A DNA stretch of 64,000 bases, taken from Planobispora longispora (lineage in GTDB: Bacteria > Actinomycetota > Actinomycetes > Streptosporangiales > Streptosporangiaceae). This document shows, piece after piece, positions 16,006 to 24,510 of this stretch; position 1 is the stretch's first letter; each line of letters opens with the position of its first letter. The stretch covers positions 1-64,000 of the forward strand of contig NZ_BOOH01000070.1 of NCBI RefSeq assembly GCF_016863135.1, read 5' to 3'. The position numbers and the translations under genes are program-made. The notes under the pieces were generated by a model, which had not been told where the DNA came from, made no database searches, and saw only the letters and a list, made by a program, of their open reading frames with translations.

Positions 16006-16026
16006 CCCCGGAAAGGAAGAGCGCTC

Positions 16027-16473
16027 ATGTCTGGTGAGACCACCATCACCATCATCGGCAACCTCACCGCCGACCCCGAAATGCACTTCACCCAGAACGG
16101 GACGGCGGTGGCCGGCTTCACCATCGCCTCCAGCTCCCGCACCTACAACAAGAGCGTTGAGCAGTGGGAGGACGGCGAGGCGCTGTTCATGCGCTGCTCA
16201 GCATGGCGCGACCTCGGCGAACACGTGCACGAGTCCCTCACCCGCGGAACGCGCGTCATCGCCGTCGGACGGCTGCGCATGCGCACCTACGAGACCAGCG
16301 AGGGCGAGCGGCGCACCGTCACTGAGATGACCGTGGACGAGATCGGCCCATCACTGAAGTTCGCCACCGCCAAACCGCAGAAGGTGGCCCGCACCGCGGG
16401 CAACAGCCACGACAACGGCGCCGGCGACCCATGGGCCGGCACCGCCCCTACGGATGACAAGCCGCCGTTCTAG
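16027..16473 (+). CDS. ssb: Single-stranded DNA-binding protein
   Basis: This 148-residue SSB starts at ATG 16027 behind GGAAAGGAAG. The OB fold is recognisable from TITIIGNLTADPEMHFTQNG through AVAGFTIASSSRTYNK and GTRVIAVGRLRMRTYE. A short linker ends in the acidic tip DDKPPF, the usual site for recruiting replication partners. The protein is shorter than housekeeping SSBs (about 170-190 residues). In the AICE it would coat single strands during replication from the prim-pol origin. Confidence 0.92.
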   Translation: MSGETTITIIGNLTADPEMHFTQNGTAVAGFTIASSSRTYNKSVEQWEDGEALFMRCSAWRDLGEHVHESLTRGTRVIAVGRLRMRTYETSEGERRTVTEMTVDEIGPSLKFATAKPQKVARTAGNSHDNGAGDPWAGTAPTDDKPPF

Positions 16474-16499
16474 CCACCCCGCAAGCAGGGATTACATGC

Positions 16500-16563
16500 G
16501 GCCTCGGCGACAGCCGCCAAGCACGACGCCGAGGCCGCGCCCTGCTCCGATCACGAGAAAGGC
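16500..16563 (+). repeat. Intergenic hairpin module, copy 1
   Basis: A 9-bp stem (GCCTCGGCG at 16501-16509, complement at 16527-16535) with a 17-base loop lies between ssb and the next gene and ends near its ribosome binding site. A near-identical module is found at 19924-19990 before xis: stem, loop (ACAGCCGCCAA...CACGA) and about 25 flanking bases are shared. Possible roles are an RNA control element or a protein site; the duplication inside one operon implies function. Confidence 0.6.
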
Positions 16564-16572
16564 AATTTCAGC

Positions 16573-16914
16573 ATGGCAGTCACCCGCACCCGCCACCAGA
16601 GCAAGCATCTCGCTCCGACATCGGGTCGGCCCGCCATGGTCCCGACCCGCGCCGCTGACTTGCGACCCGGCCATGCCGTCCGGCTGGCCGCCCTCGGCAC
16701 CATCCCGGTTGCCACGCCACCCGAGCGCTTGCCGCGCGGTGAGATCCTCATCCGCCTCGGCTGGGAACGGCTCGCCCTCGTCGTGCATCCGGCCACCCCA
16801 TTGGACGCCTACACCCATCGGCCCGCCGAGACCTTCCGGCTGTGGCACTGCCCGCGCTGCGGGGGCTCCGGCCTGTGGCTTCCGGAAGGGAGGGCGTCCA
16901 ATGGGGGGCGTTGA
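16573..16914 (+). CDS. Hypothetical protein with a CxxC motif
   Basis: ATG 16573 follows GAGAAAGG and gives 113 residues. The middle (VRLAALGTIPVATPPERL) looks like a beta-rich domain; the end has LWHCPRCGGSGLW, a single zinc-knuckle-like CxxC. It overlaps the start of the methylase gene by 14 bp, so the two are probably co-translated. Function unknown. Confidence 0.65.
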   Translation: MAVTRTRHQSKHLAPTSGRPAMVPTRAADLRPGHAVRLAALGTIPVATPPERLPRGEILIRLGWERLALVVHPATPLDAYTHRPAETFRLWHCPRCGGSGLWLPEGRASNGGR

Positions 16915-17650
16915 GCACCTGGTCACCCTCACCCGCCCGGCCTGGCCTCCGGCACGCACACCCAACGGACTGCGCCTGTTGGATCTGTGCTGCGGCGCCG
17001 GCGGCGCGGGCATGGGCTATCACCTGGCCGGCTTCGAGGTCACCGGCGTCGACATCGCGCCCCAACCCGACTACCCCTTCACCTTCCACCAAGGCGATGC
17101 CCTGGAGTTCGTACGCGAGCACGGCCACGAATACGACGTCATCGCCGCCGGCCCGCCCTGCCAGGCCGACTGCACGCTGACTGCTGGCACCAATGCCGGT
17201 CGCCGTCACCTGCACCGCAGTCTCCTGGCCGCTACCCGTGAGGCGTTGCTGGTCACTGGTCGGCCCTGGCTCATCGAACAGCCCGTCGGCACCGCCCGCA
17301 TGCGCCGTGACCTGCTGTTGTGCGGGCTGATGTTCGGCTTGCAGGTCTTCCGGCACCGGCAGTTCGAGCTGTGCGGCCTGGCCGTTGCCCAGCCCGAGCA
17401 TCCCAGCCACGCCGGACATCGGGTGCGCGGCTGGCGCCATGGCCGCTACCACGACGGCGACATGATCGCCGTCTACGGCGCAGGCGGCGGCAAGGGCTCC
17501 ATCCCCGAATGGCAGGCCGCCATGGGCATCGCCTGGACCGCCTCGCGCCGCACGCTCGCCGAGGCCATCCCGCCCGCCTACAGCCTGCACATCGGCCGCG
17601 CCCTGGCCGCTGCCCTGCTTCGATCCCACACCGGAAGGCAGGCCGCATGA
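16901..17650 (+). CDS. DNA cytosine methyltransferase-like protein
   Basis: The 249-residue protein from ATG 16901 has SAM-binding motif I (LLDLCCGAGGAGMGYHLAGF) and the m5C-type catalytic motif IV AAGPPCQADC with PCQ Cys. It is shorter than typical m5C methylases (over 300 residues); motifs VIII-X and a target recognition domain are not obvious. Such proteins occur on AICEs and phages and may protect element DNA from host restriction. It overlaps its neighbours on both sides (16914 upstream; ATGA with prim-pol downstream), so it belongs to the replication operon. No cognate nuclease is adjacent. Confidence 0.78.
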   Translation: MGGVEHLVTLTRPAWPPARTPNGLRLLDLCCGAGGAGMGYHLAGFEVTGVDIAPQPDYPFTFHQGDALEFVREHGHEYDVIAAGPPCQADCTLTAGTNAGRRHLHRSLLAATREALLVTGRPWLIEQPVGTARMRRDLLLCGLMFGLQVFRHRQFELCGLAVAQPEHPSHAGHRVRGWRHGRYHDGDMIAVYGAGGGKGSIPEWQAAMGIAWTASRRTLAEAIPPAYSLHIGRALAAALLRSHTGRQAA

Positions 17651-18573
17651 GCGACCTCACCCGTCACGCCCTGGCCGCTATCGAGCGCGGCTGGCGCATC
17701 TTCCCCCTCACCCCGCACGGCAAGAAGCCGCTGCGCGGCTTCACCGACTGGGAAACCCACGCCACCGACGACCCCGAACGCATCGCCGCGTTCTGGCCGC
17801 ACGCGCCGTACAACCTCGGCGTCGCCTGCGGACCCTCTCACCTGGTGGTCATCGACCTGGATATGCCCAAGCCCGGCGAGAGCGCGCCTGCCGCGGCCAT
17901 CGGCCACGGCGCGGCCACCGGAGAGCAGGTCTTCCACCTGCTCTGCCAGCGTCAAGGCCGGCCTTATCCCGGCGACACTTTCACCGTCCGCACCCGGCGC
18001 GGTGGCACGCATCTGTACTTCGCCACGCCTGAGGGCGTCCGGCTGCGCAACACCGCCGGACGCAAGGGCAACGGTCTGGGCCAGCTGATCGACACCCGCG
18101 CCGCCGGCGGGTACGTCGTCGGCCCCGGCAGTTACGTCGCCCAACCCGACGGCACCGGCACCTACACCCTCGTACACGACGTGCCGCCCGCGCCGTTGCC
18201 CGGCTGGCTCGCTGAGGCGCTCACCCCGGAACCGCCACCGGTCTTGGCGAGCACCGCCGACCTGCTGGCCGATCTGCCCGCCCACCGGCTGAGCAAGTAC
18301 GGCCAGGCCGCCCTGTCCGGCGAAGTGGAGCGCGTGGCCAGCGCGCCAGAAGGCAGCCGCAACCGCACGCTCAACATCGCCGCCTTCAACCTCGGCCAAC
18401 TCATCACCCGCGGCGTTCTGCCCGAACAGGTCGTCACCCGCGCGCTCCAGATCGCCGCCGAGGCCGCCAATGCCGCGGGCAGGCCCAATAGTCCGCGGGA
18501 AATCGCCGCGGTCATCGCCTCGGGTCTGCGCGCGGGCATGGCCGCTCAACCCCGCCGCCGTAGAGCGGCATGA
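17647..18573 (+). CDS. Bifunctional primase/polymerase (prim-pol) replication protein
   Basis: ATG 17647 overlaps the methylase stop (ATGA). The 308-residue protein has an N-terminal prim-pol domain: RGWRIFPLTPHGKKPL, then a DWETHATDDPERI segment, the metal-binding VVIDLDMPK (DxD-type) and GGTHLYFATPEG with the conserved His. About 90 helical residues follow, resembling the primase C-terminal linker domain (GEVERVASAPEGSRNRTLN). Prim-pol proteins are one of the recognised replication initiators of AICEs and would prime and extend DNA on the excised circle. The helicase-like partner is the next gene. Confidence 0.88.
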   Translation: MSDLTRHALAAIERGWRIFPLTPHGKKPLRGFTDWETHATDDPERIAAFWPHAPYNLGVACGPSHLVVIDLDMPKPGESAPAAAIGHGAATGEQVFHLLCQRQGRPYPGDTFTVRTRRGGTHLYFATPEGVRLRNTAGRKGNGLGQLIDTRAAGGYVVGPGSYVAQPDGTGTYTLVHDVPPAPLPGWLAEALTPEPPPVLASTADLLADLPAHRLSKYGQAALSGEVERVASAPEGSRNRTLNIAAFNLGQLITRGVLPEQVVTRALQIAAEAANAAGRPNSPREIAAVIASGLRAGMAAQPRRRRAA

Positions 18574-18637
18574 GTGCGACCGCCACCGGCCCGGCCACCA
18601 CGGTCGGGCCACCGCACCTCTGCAAGGAGTACCACCC

Positions 18638-19819
18638 ATGACCCACCGTCACCCGCCCACGAGCGTGATCCTGCTCGACGCGCTGCGCGCCGCGCTGGCC
18701 CGGTACGTGATCCTGCCGAGTGCCGAAGCCGCCGACGCCGTCACGTTGTGGATCGCCGCCACCCACGCCCAACCGGCCTGGGCGCATGCGCCCCGGCTGG
18801 TCATCCGCGGTCCCGAGAAGCGGTGCGGCAAATCCCGCCTGCTCGACATCGTGGAGGCCACCTGTCACGAGCCGTTCATCACCGTCAACTCCTCCTCAGC
18901 GGCGGTCTACCGCTCCATCACTGATGATCCGCCGACCATGCTCGTGGACGAAGCGGATACCATCTTCGGCCCCAAGGCCGACGGCAACGAGGATCTACGC
19001 GGCCTGCTCAATGCTGGCCATCAGCGCAACCGCCCGGCCAAGCGCTACGACGCCGCCCTCAACCGGGTGGAGTCCATCCCCACCTTCGCCATGGCCGCAC
19101 TCGCCGGGATCGGTGCAATGCCCGACACCATCGAAGACCGCGCCGTGGTGGTGCGCATGCGCCGGCGCGGCCCCGGTGAGAGCGTCTCGCCGTACCGGCA
19201 CCGCCGCGACCGCCCGCCGCTTCGTCAGCTCGCCGAGGATCTCGCGGCCTGGCTGCGCGCCGACCTGGAGAAGTTGGAGCGCGCCGAACCCACCATGCCC
19301 GTGGAAGACCGCGCCGCCGATACCTGGGAACCCCTGGTCATCGTGGCCGATCACGCGGGCGGCACCTGGCCCGAACGCGCCCGCGTCGCCGCCCTGGTGC
19401 TCACCGCCGAGGCCGACGACAACGGCCAAACCTCCACCCGCATCCGCCTGCTGGCCGACTGCCGTACCGCCTTCGGCACCGACACCGCGTTGCCCACCGC
19501 AACCCTGTTGGAGCGGCTCAAGGCCGATTCCGAGGGTGAATGGGCCGACCACGGACCGGCCGGCCTGACCGCGATGAAGCTCGGAACGATGCTGCGTGAA
19601 TACGACATCAAGTCGGCCAACATCCGCTTCCCCAACGGCACACAGGCCAAGGGCTATCAGCGCGCCGATTTCCTCGACGCCTGGGCACGCTACTGCCCCA
19701 CCTCCGAGCCCCTTCCCCAGGGTGAAGTCCTCCCGTTCGGGAGGGGTGGCCGTCCCAGCCGTCCCAGCCTCGTCATCGCAGATCAGAACGGGACGGCTCC
19801 GATTCCCGGGACGGCTTGA
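18638..19819 (+). CDS. DUF3631 ATPase (replicative helicase-like partner of prim-pol)
   Basis: ATG 18638 has AAGGAG upstream and gives 393 residues. Walker A is GPEKRCGKSRLLD, Walker B is PTMLVDEADTIFG, with a downstream sensor region (FAMAALAGIGAMPDTIEDRA) and an arginine-rich RMRRRGPG. The DUF3631 domain occupies roughly residues 190-370. This family is found next to prim-pol in AICEs and is thought to unwind the origin. The 3' end of the gene overlaps the repeat array 19750-19888, so the origin may begin inside it. Confidence 0.85.
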   Translation: MTHRHPPTSVILLDALRAALARYVILPSAEAADAVTLWIAATHAQPAWAHAPRLVIRGPEKRCGKSRLLDIVEATCHEPFITVNSSSAAVYRSITDDPPTMLVDEADTIFGPKADGNEDLRGLLNAGHQRNRPAKRYDAALNRVESIPTFAMAALAGIGAMPDTIEDRAVVVRMRRRGPGESVSPYRHRRDRPPLRQLAEDLAAWLRADLEKLERAEPTMPVEDRAADTWEPLVIVADHAGGTWPERARVAALVLTAEADDNGQTSTRIRLLADCRTAFGTDTALPTATLLERLKADSEGEWADHGPAGLTAMKLGTMLREYDIKSANIRFPNGTQAKGYQRADFLDAWARYCPTSEPLPQGEVLPFGRGGRPSRPSLVIADQNGTAPIPGTA

Positions 19820-19888
19820 GCCGTACCACCCAAACAAGCCGTCCCAGCCTTGACCAGCACAAACGAGGCTGGGACGGCTGGGACGGCT
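19750..19888. repeat. Iteron array GGGACGGCT: candidate AICE replication origin
   Basis: The 9-mer GGGACGGCT or its complement occurs about seven times: inverted at about 19751 and 19760, direct at 19790 and 19808, inverted at 19838, direct at 19871 and 19880. Copies at 19837-19850 and 19866-19879 form a perfect 14-bp inverted repeat with a 15-base spacer. It lies immediately downstream of the prim-pol/DUF3631 genes and before xis-int, where AICE origins are expected. Confidence 0.65.
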
Positions 19889-19923
19889 ACCCCCTCCAAA
19901 TCCGCCCGTTCACTCCCTGAAAC

Positions 19924-19990
19924 GGCCTCGGCGACAGCCGCCAACACGACGCCGAGGACGCGCCATTCTGCACCGATCATGGAACCTGAA
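19924..19990 (+). repeat. Intergenic hairpin module, copy 2
   Basis: Second copy of the 16500-16563 module: stem GCCTCGGCG (19925-19933) with its complement at 19950-19957, the same loop with one base less, and a similar tail leading into the ribosome binding site of xis. Confidence 0.6.
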
Positions 19991-20004
19991 AGGACATGCG
20001 AGCC

Positions 20005-20199
20005 ATGACCACCGCCGCTGCGAGCAAGCCGCTCACCGTCTCCGAGTTCTGCACCGAGCTCGGCATCTCCCGATCCACCTTCTATGACTGGCGTGCCAAG
20101 CGCCGCGCCCCGAAGTGCATCACCCTGCCTAATGGCAGTCTGCGCATCCGCCGCACCGAGTTCGAGCGGTGGCTTTCCTCCCGAGAGGACGCCGCCTGA
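20005..20199 (+). CDS. xis: Excisionase (MerR/HTH_17-type Xis)
   Basis: I prefer ATG 20005 because the AAAGGA site sits 11 bases upstream; ATG 19996 would be only two bases from it. The 64-residue protein has the winged HTH of AICE excisionases: VSEFCTELGISRSTFYDWRA, then LRIRRTEFERWL. Xis bends attL/attR DNA and steers Int towards excision. Its stop overlaps the int2 start (TGATG), the usual coupled xis-int pair. Confidence 0.9.
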   Translation: MTTAAASKPLTVSEFCTELGISRSTFYDWRAKRRAPKCITLPNGSLRIRRTEFERWLSSREDAA

Positions 20200-21460
20200 T
20201 GAAGGACATCACCTACGACGTGCGCATCTACAAGACGGAGGTCTACAAGGGTGCGCGGGTCACCACCCACACCGTGAGGTGGAAGACCGCGGGGAAGTCC
20301 TGGAAAAGGCCGTTCCGGAACGCTGCTCAGGCCGACACCTTCCGCGGCGAACTCCAGGCCGCCGCACGTAAGGGAGAGGCGTTCAGTCTCATCACCGGCG
20401 AGCCCGTCTCATGGAACCGCGCGGAGAAGACGGAAACGAGCTGGTATGACTTCACCGTCGCCTACGTGGACATGAAGTGGAAACGCGCTTCAGCCGGATA
20501 CCGGCGCGATATCGCGCGAGCCCTCACAGCAGCGACGCCGGCCATGCTGGAAAGCAACCGCGGCAAGCCATCCGATCGGGAGATTCGGAAGGCTCTCACA
20601 CGGTGGGTCTTCAATACGAAAGATCGGGGCAGTCACCCGAGCGAGTATGGACCCGTCATCGAGTGGCTGAAGCGGAACGCTCTTCCGGTGTCCACGCTCG
20701 GAGAGGCTGCGATCGTGCGAAGTGTGCTGGACACCGCCACATCCAAGCTCACCGGCAAACCGGCCGCCGCGAGCACTGCCCGCCGGAACCGGGCGATTCT
20801 ATTCAACGCCCTAGAATACGCGGTTGAGCTGAAGTTACTCAACGCCAATCCGATCCGGGGCCTGAAGTGGCAGGCACCGAAGAACTCGCACGAGGTCAAC
20901 CGTGACTGCGCCGTCAACCCCGACCAGGCCAGAAAGCTTCTCGCCGCAGTGAAAGCGCAGAAGCGAAGCGGTCCGAGGCTGGTCGCTTTCTTCGCCATCC
21001 TCTACTTCGCCGGTCTTCGTCCGGAGGAGGCCATGGGGCTTCGGAAGGCCAACGTGATCCTGCCTGCCCTGGAGTGGAACAAGGAAACGGACGAGTGGGA
21101 GGAGCCGTCAGACGCATGGGGAGAGCTGCGGTTCCGTAAGGCATCACCGGACGTCGGAAAGGAGTGGACCGACGAAGGCACCCAGCGGGAAGAGCGACAG
21201 CTCAAGCACCGCGCCGAGGGCGACAGCCGTACGGTTCCCTGCCCCCCTGAGCTGGTCAAAATTCTCCGCGCCCACATGGACGCCTTCCCGCCTACCAAAG
21301 ATGGCCTACTGTTCGCCGGCGTGAACGGAGGAGACCTGCCGACCATCACCTACCGGCGAGCGTGGGACAGGGCGCGCGCCGCAGTGTTAACCAAGACGGA
21401 GTACTCCTCCCCGCTCGGCAAGCGCATCTACGACCTCCGGCATGCTTGCCTATCTACCTG

Positions 21461-22373
21461 GAGCCCTTTTCAACCTGGCGGCGCTGGTCAACGTAGGTAC
21501 GGAAGGCCGGGGTTGAGGTGAGATGAGGCCCCCGGTAAGACAGCAGTCGACCAAGATCCGATGCCCCAACCGGGAGCCTCGTTGCTGTCTTACCCTGCCG
21601 CGATTGCGCTGTCCAACCGCACCCTCGTCCGCCTGGCCGAACTGATCCGCACCCACCGGGCACAACGCCGGTCCCGATGGCGCCGTCTCGGCCCCGGGCA
21701 ACAAGCCCTGCTGGTCCTGGCCCATCTGCGCAACGGCGACACCTATGCCCGTCTGGCGGGCGGGTTCGCCATCGGCACCACCACTGCCTGGCGTTATGTG
21801 CGTGAGGCGGTCGACCTGGTCACCGCCCTGGCCGACGATGTGCACACCGCCGCACGCAAGGCCTCCCGCCTAGCCTATGCCGTCCTGGACGGCACGCTCA
21901 TCGGCATCGACCGGCTGGCCGACGACAGGCCGTACTACTCCGGAAAACACCACCGGCACGGGGTGAACGTGCAGTTCCTCGCCGATCCGGCCGGCCGCCT
22001 GGTGTGGGCTTCACCCGCGCTGCCCGGCGCGGTGCACGATCTGACCGCCGCCCGGCGAACCGGCTTGATCGATGCCCTCACCGGTGCCGGTGTCCAGGTC
22101 TTCGCCGACCAGGGATATCAGGGCGCGGGCGGTACGATCCGGACCCCGTTCAAGCGCCACCGGCATCGGCCGCGTCTGTCGCGCAACCAAAGGTCCGTCA
22201 ACCGCGCCCATGCCCGTATCCGGGCGATCGGGGAACGCGCCGCCGCGACCCTGAAGGCCTGGAAGGTGCTGGTCCGGCTGCGCTGCTGCCCGCGCCGCGC
22301 CACAGCGATCGTCCAGGCCATCCTCGTCCTGCAGCTCATCGAGGAGGACCGCTACTCAGGATGAAAAACGCTC
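21461..22373 (+). mobile_element. IS5-family-like insertion sequence inside int2
   Basis: About 913 bp with imperfect terminal inverted repeats: left GAGCCCTTTTCAACC, right (complement) GAGCGTTTTTCATCC. The flanks read CCTG and CTGG, giving a 3-bp CTG duplication; if the ends are placed one base further in, a 5-bp CCTGG duplication is also possible. A single transposase gene fills it. Close to perfect target duplication suggests a recent insertion. Confidence 0.9.
21561..22364 (+). CDS. DDE transposase of the IS
   Basis: The 267-residue protein has an N-terminal HTH region (GDTYARLAGGFAIGTTTAWRYV) and a DDE_Tnp_4-type catalytic domain: first Asp in YAVLDGTLIGID, second in QVFADQGYQGAGG, Glu in RIRAIGERAAATLKAW. 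This pattern and the single-ORF layout fit the IS5 family (ISL2/IS1031-like groups). It appears complete and so possibly active. Confidence 0.9.
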   Translation: MPQPGASLLSYPAAIALSNRTLVRLAELIRTHRAQRRSRWRRLGPGQQALLVLAHLRNGDTYARLAGGFAIGTTTAWRYVREAVDLVTALADDVHTAARKASRLAYAVLDGTLIGIDRLADDRPYYSGKHHRHGVNVQFLADPAGRLVWASPALPGAVHDLTAARRTGLIDALTGAGVQVFADQGYQGAGGTIRTPFKRHRHRPRLSRNQRSVNRAHARIRAIGERAAATLKAWKVLVRLRCCPRRATAIVQAILVLQLIEEDRYSG

Positions 22374-22558
22374 CTGGCTCAACGCCGGAGTACCAGCAAC
22401 TCAGGTCGCCTATTGGGCGGGACACAGCGTGGACGTATTACTGAAGGTCTACGCCAAGTGCGTCTCCGGCCAGGATGAATCATCTAAGCAGCGGATTACT
22501 AGGGCGCTAGGCACATAGATAATCAGCACATAGACCTTCGTTAACTTCTCAATACAAC

Positions 22559-22595
22559 GGCCCGACCCAACATGTCCATAAGTTGAGGTCGGGCC
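22559..22595. terminator. Bidirectional terminator-like hairpin between int2 and the PIN gene
   Basis: GGCCCGACCCAAC (22559-22571) pairs with the complementary arm at 22583-22595 with one bulge and an 11-base loop. It separates the convergent ends of int2 and the gene at 22624. On the minus strand the base is followed by CGTTGTATTG, on the plus strand by no long T run. Confidence 0.6.
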
Positions 22596-22623
22596 AGCCT
22601 GCTATGGGTCCGCCATAAAAAAT

Positions 22624-23967
22624 CTATTCACCAGCCATCAATTCAGCAACCATTAATATGGCCCCAAGAAGCGCCGAGTCATCCGCCGGAGAGTTCCAGG
22701 ATACAACTCGGACAACTGCATCCACCGTATTAATCCCGAAACCCCTACCGGAAATTCTTTCAGACAAGCTGGCATTAGTGATAACCACTGCCCCGACCGG
22801 AGGATTCCCAAGAGATTTAACAGTTGCCCTCATTAGCTGCACAGGAAATGAAGCGCTCACTTTAGGAGAGACATATTTAACTACTATGTCAACACTCCGA
22901 CCATCCTCTAGGACTACCGTGAAATCGACCGGCCCGTCATGAGGTCTACGGTGGACCGACAAACCCATGCCAACAAGAGTCTTGGCCACGAGACTCTCAT
23001 AATGTCGATAAATCTGCAAAGAGAATTTCGATAGAAGTTCAGCCTCCAAATCTTCCCCCTCCAGCTTCTCCCGCAGATCGGATGATGCTATTTCCCCTGC
23101 CGCCTCAACAGTTGCCGGGCTAATAGAAGAGCTCAAGAATTTTTGAGCATTCAGCAGGAAGGTCTTTGTCGTCATCAGGAGGAACGGAGCGCCGGAAGCT
23201 TTCTCCATCTCGCGATAGAGTTCCGGCCTGGGCCCTAGCGTTAAACCATGCTCCCTACGCCACCAATCTTCTTTGACATCGTCAGTGACGAAAAGAGTGG
23301 GAACCTTGCGGCTGCTCGCCTCGACCTTAATCTGGGCCCACACGAGATAGTCGCCGCTAGGATCATCCTTGCCCCTATCTTTATACCCCGGAGGGATTTT
23401 ATCCTTAATGCGGCGCTCAGCTTCTTTTACTGCTTCCCGATGTTCCACCTCTTCAAAAGCGGGTCCCAGCTTACCGTCAAACAGGGCTTCAATTCTCTCA
23501 AGAATATGATCCTTGTCCGCATTTTCGAAATGCTGAAGTTGTGACCCTCCACTCATTTTCGACATCTTGCCTTCAACGAACTCGTGAGCCTTCCTCACTC
23601 TATCTACAATCTCTTTTTTTGCCTCTTCCCCCAGTGCAACTCTGTTTGCGAACGCATTTACATGTGAGATATAATCGTTCAACAAAGTCTCCAGGCTATC
23701 CTGGTACTGCTTAAACAAAGAACCTTGCTCTTTTATGACCGAAAACCGATTCCTGTAGAATTCATGAGCAACCTGATATGGAATCCATAGACCTTTCCCT
23801 AGACTCCCCAGCACTGCAAATAGCTCATCTCTCGCCTCAGGGAGGTACCTATACAGACTAAGAAGAACATTTGTATCTAGTACAATCAGACCCTCATTTA
23901 GAGTTTTCCTATACAACTCCTCTCCTGGGGGGTAGTAAGCAGAAAATTGAGTACGCATACTATTCAT
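22624..23967 (-). CDS. PIN-like nuclease (PIN_8/DUF4935 type) with a restriction-endonuclease-like C-terminus
   Basis: The 447-residue protein starts at ATG 23967 with AGAGGA upstream. A PIN-like ribonuclease domain occupies about residues 1-270: VLDTNVLLSLYRYLPEARDE (first Asp), HEFYRNRF (acid), GDYLVWAQI, and TLFVTDDVKEDWW with paired Asp. The middle is coiled-coil-like and charged. The C-terminal domain (about 340-447: DFTVVLEDGRSVDIVVKYVS) resembles the D-x-xVK core of restriction-like folds, with Val-Lys in place of the usual (E/Q)xK. GC is much lower than the AICE core. Its position at the right edge, next to attR, is that of accessory cargo; an anti-phage or RNA-targeting role is plausible but not shown. 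Confidence 0.75.
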   Translation of the reverse strand: MNSMRTQFSAYYPPGEELYRKTLNEGLIVLDTNVLLSLYRYLPEARDELFAVLGSLGKGLWIPYQVAHEFYRNRFSVIKEQGSLFKQYQDSLETLLNDYISHVNAFANRVALGEEAKKEIVDRVRKAHEFVEGKMSKMSGGSQLQHFENADKDHILERIEALFDGKLGPAFEEVEHREAVKEAERRIKDKIPPGYKDRGKDDPSGDYLVWAQIKVEASSRKVPTLFVTDDVKEDWWRREHGLTLGPRPELYREMEKASGAPFLLMTTKTFLLNAQKFLSSSISPATVEAAGEIASSDLREKLEGEDLEAELLSKFSLQIYRHYESLVAKTLVGMGLSVHRRPHDGPVDFTVVLEDGRSVDIVVKYVSPKVSASFPVQLMRATVKSLGNPPVGAVVITNASLSERISGRGFGINTVDAVVRVVSWNSPADDSALLGAILMVAELMAGE

Positions 23968-24241
23968 AAATAAAGCAATCCTCTAATGCGCTCCAGTGCA
24001 GGCCAAAGGTACCGATCGGCCTACTTCCTAGCGAATGCCTCTAGACAAATCTTCGGCCAGTCCACAGTCGCCATGATGCAGGACACTAGCCGTCCTGGCC
24101 ATCTGTGGTCCTCAAAACTTCGGCACGTATTCGGCACGATCAACCGGCAGAGGCCGACGATGACCGTTGACAACCGGACGACAGAAGATCCCCTTACAGG
24201 GCAGAAGCGCAGGTCGGAGACACTCTTGTCGAGGCTGTGGA
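23968..24241. other. Right-end region of the AICE with arm-type repeats
   Basis: No gene is visible. At 24119-24138 lie TTCGGCACG, two bases, TTCGGCACG, matching the left-end pair at 3415-3434. They are probably the arm-type Int or Xis sites on this side. Confidence 0.55.
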
Positions 24242-24318
<77 letters not shown>

Positions 24319-24510
24319 TCGCGCAAGCCGTACCAACGCATTCAACCAAAGGAGAGCCCCGTTCGCACATCCGGCGGGCCGCTTGATCCAAGATGTGACC
24401 TTTGCGCACCCGGCCGGGCCGGCGCGCGGTCACCGGCACCGCGTTCTCAAGTGTGCGAGTGAGCTGGTGGTACGGACGACGCAGAGGCGGAGGGGGAATC
24501 CGTCTCCCCC

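Larger units (their letters stand above)
20199..22518 (+). pseudogene. Tyrosine integrase int2 of the AICE, split by an insertion sequence
   Basis: The gene starts at ATG 20199 and runs intact to 21461 (about 420 codons); it resumes at 22378 and ends at TAG 22518. The first part contains the SAM-like domain, the first catalytic Arg (YFAGLRPEEAMGLR) and HxxR (IYDLRHACLSTW). The second part, LNAGVPATQVAYWAGHSVDV and then LLKVYAKC, carries the last His and the nucleophilic Tyr. Joined at the target duplication the frame is continuous (STW-LNAG), so it was a normal integrase of about 467 residues. The truncated product lacks the catalytic Tyr and should be inactive. Confidence 0.93.

Noticed and set aside
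16901-17650. Methylase-like gene as part of a restriction-modification system
   Set aside because: No endonuclease gene is adjacent; the short protein is better read as an AICE accessory methylase.
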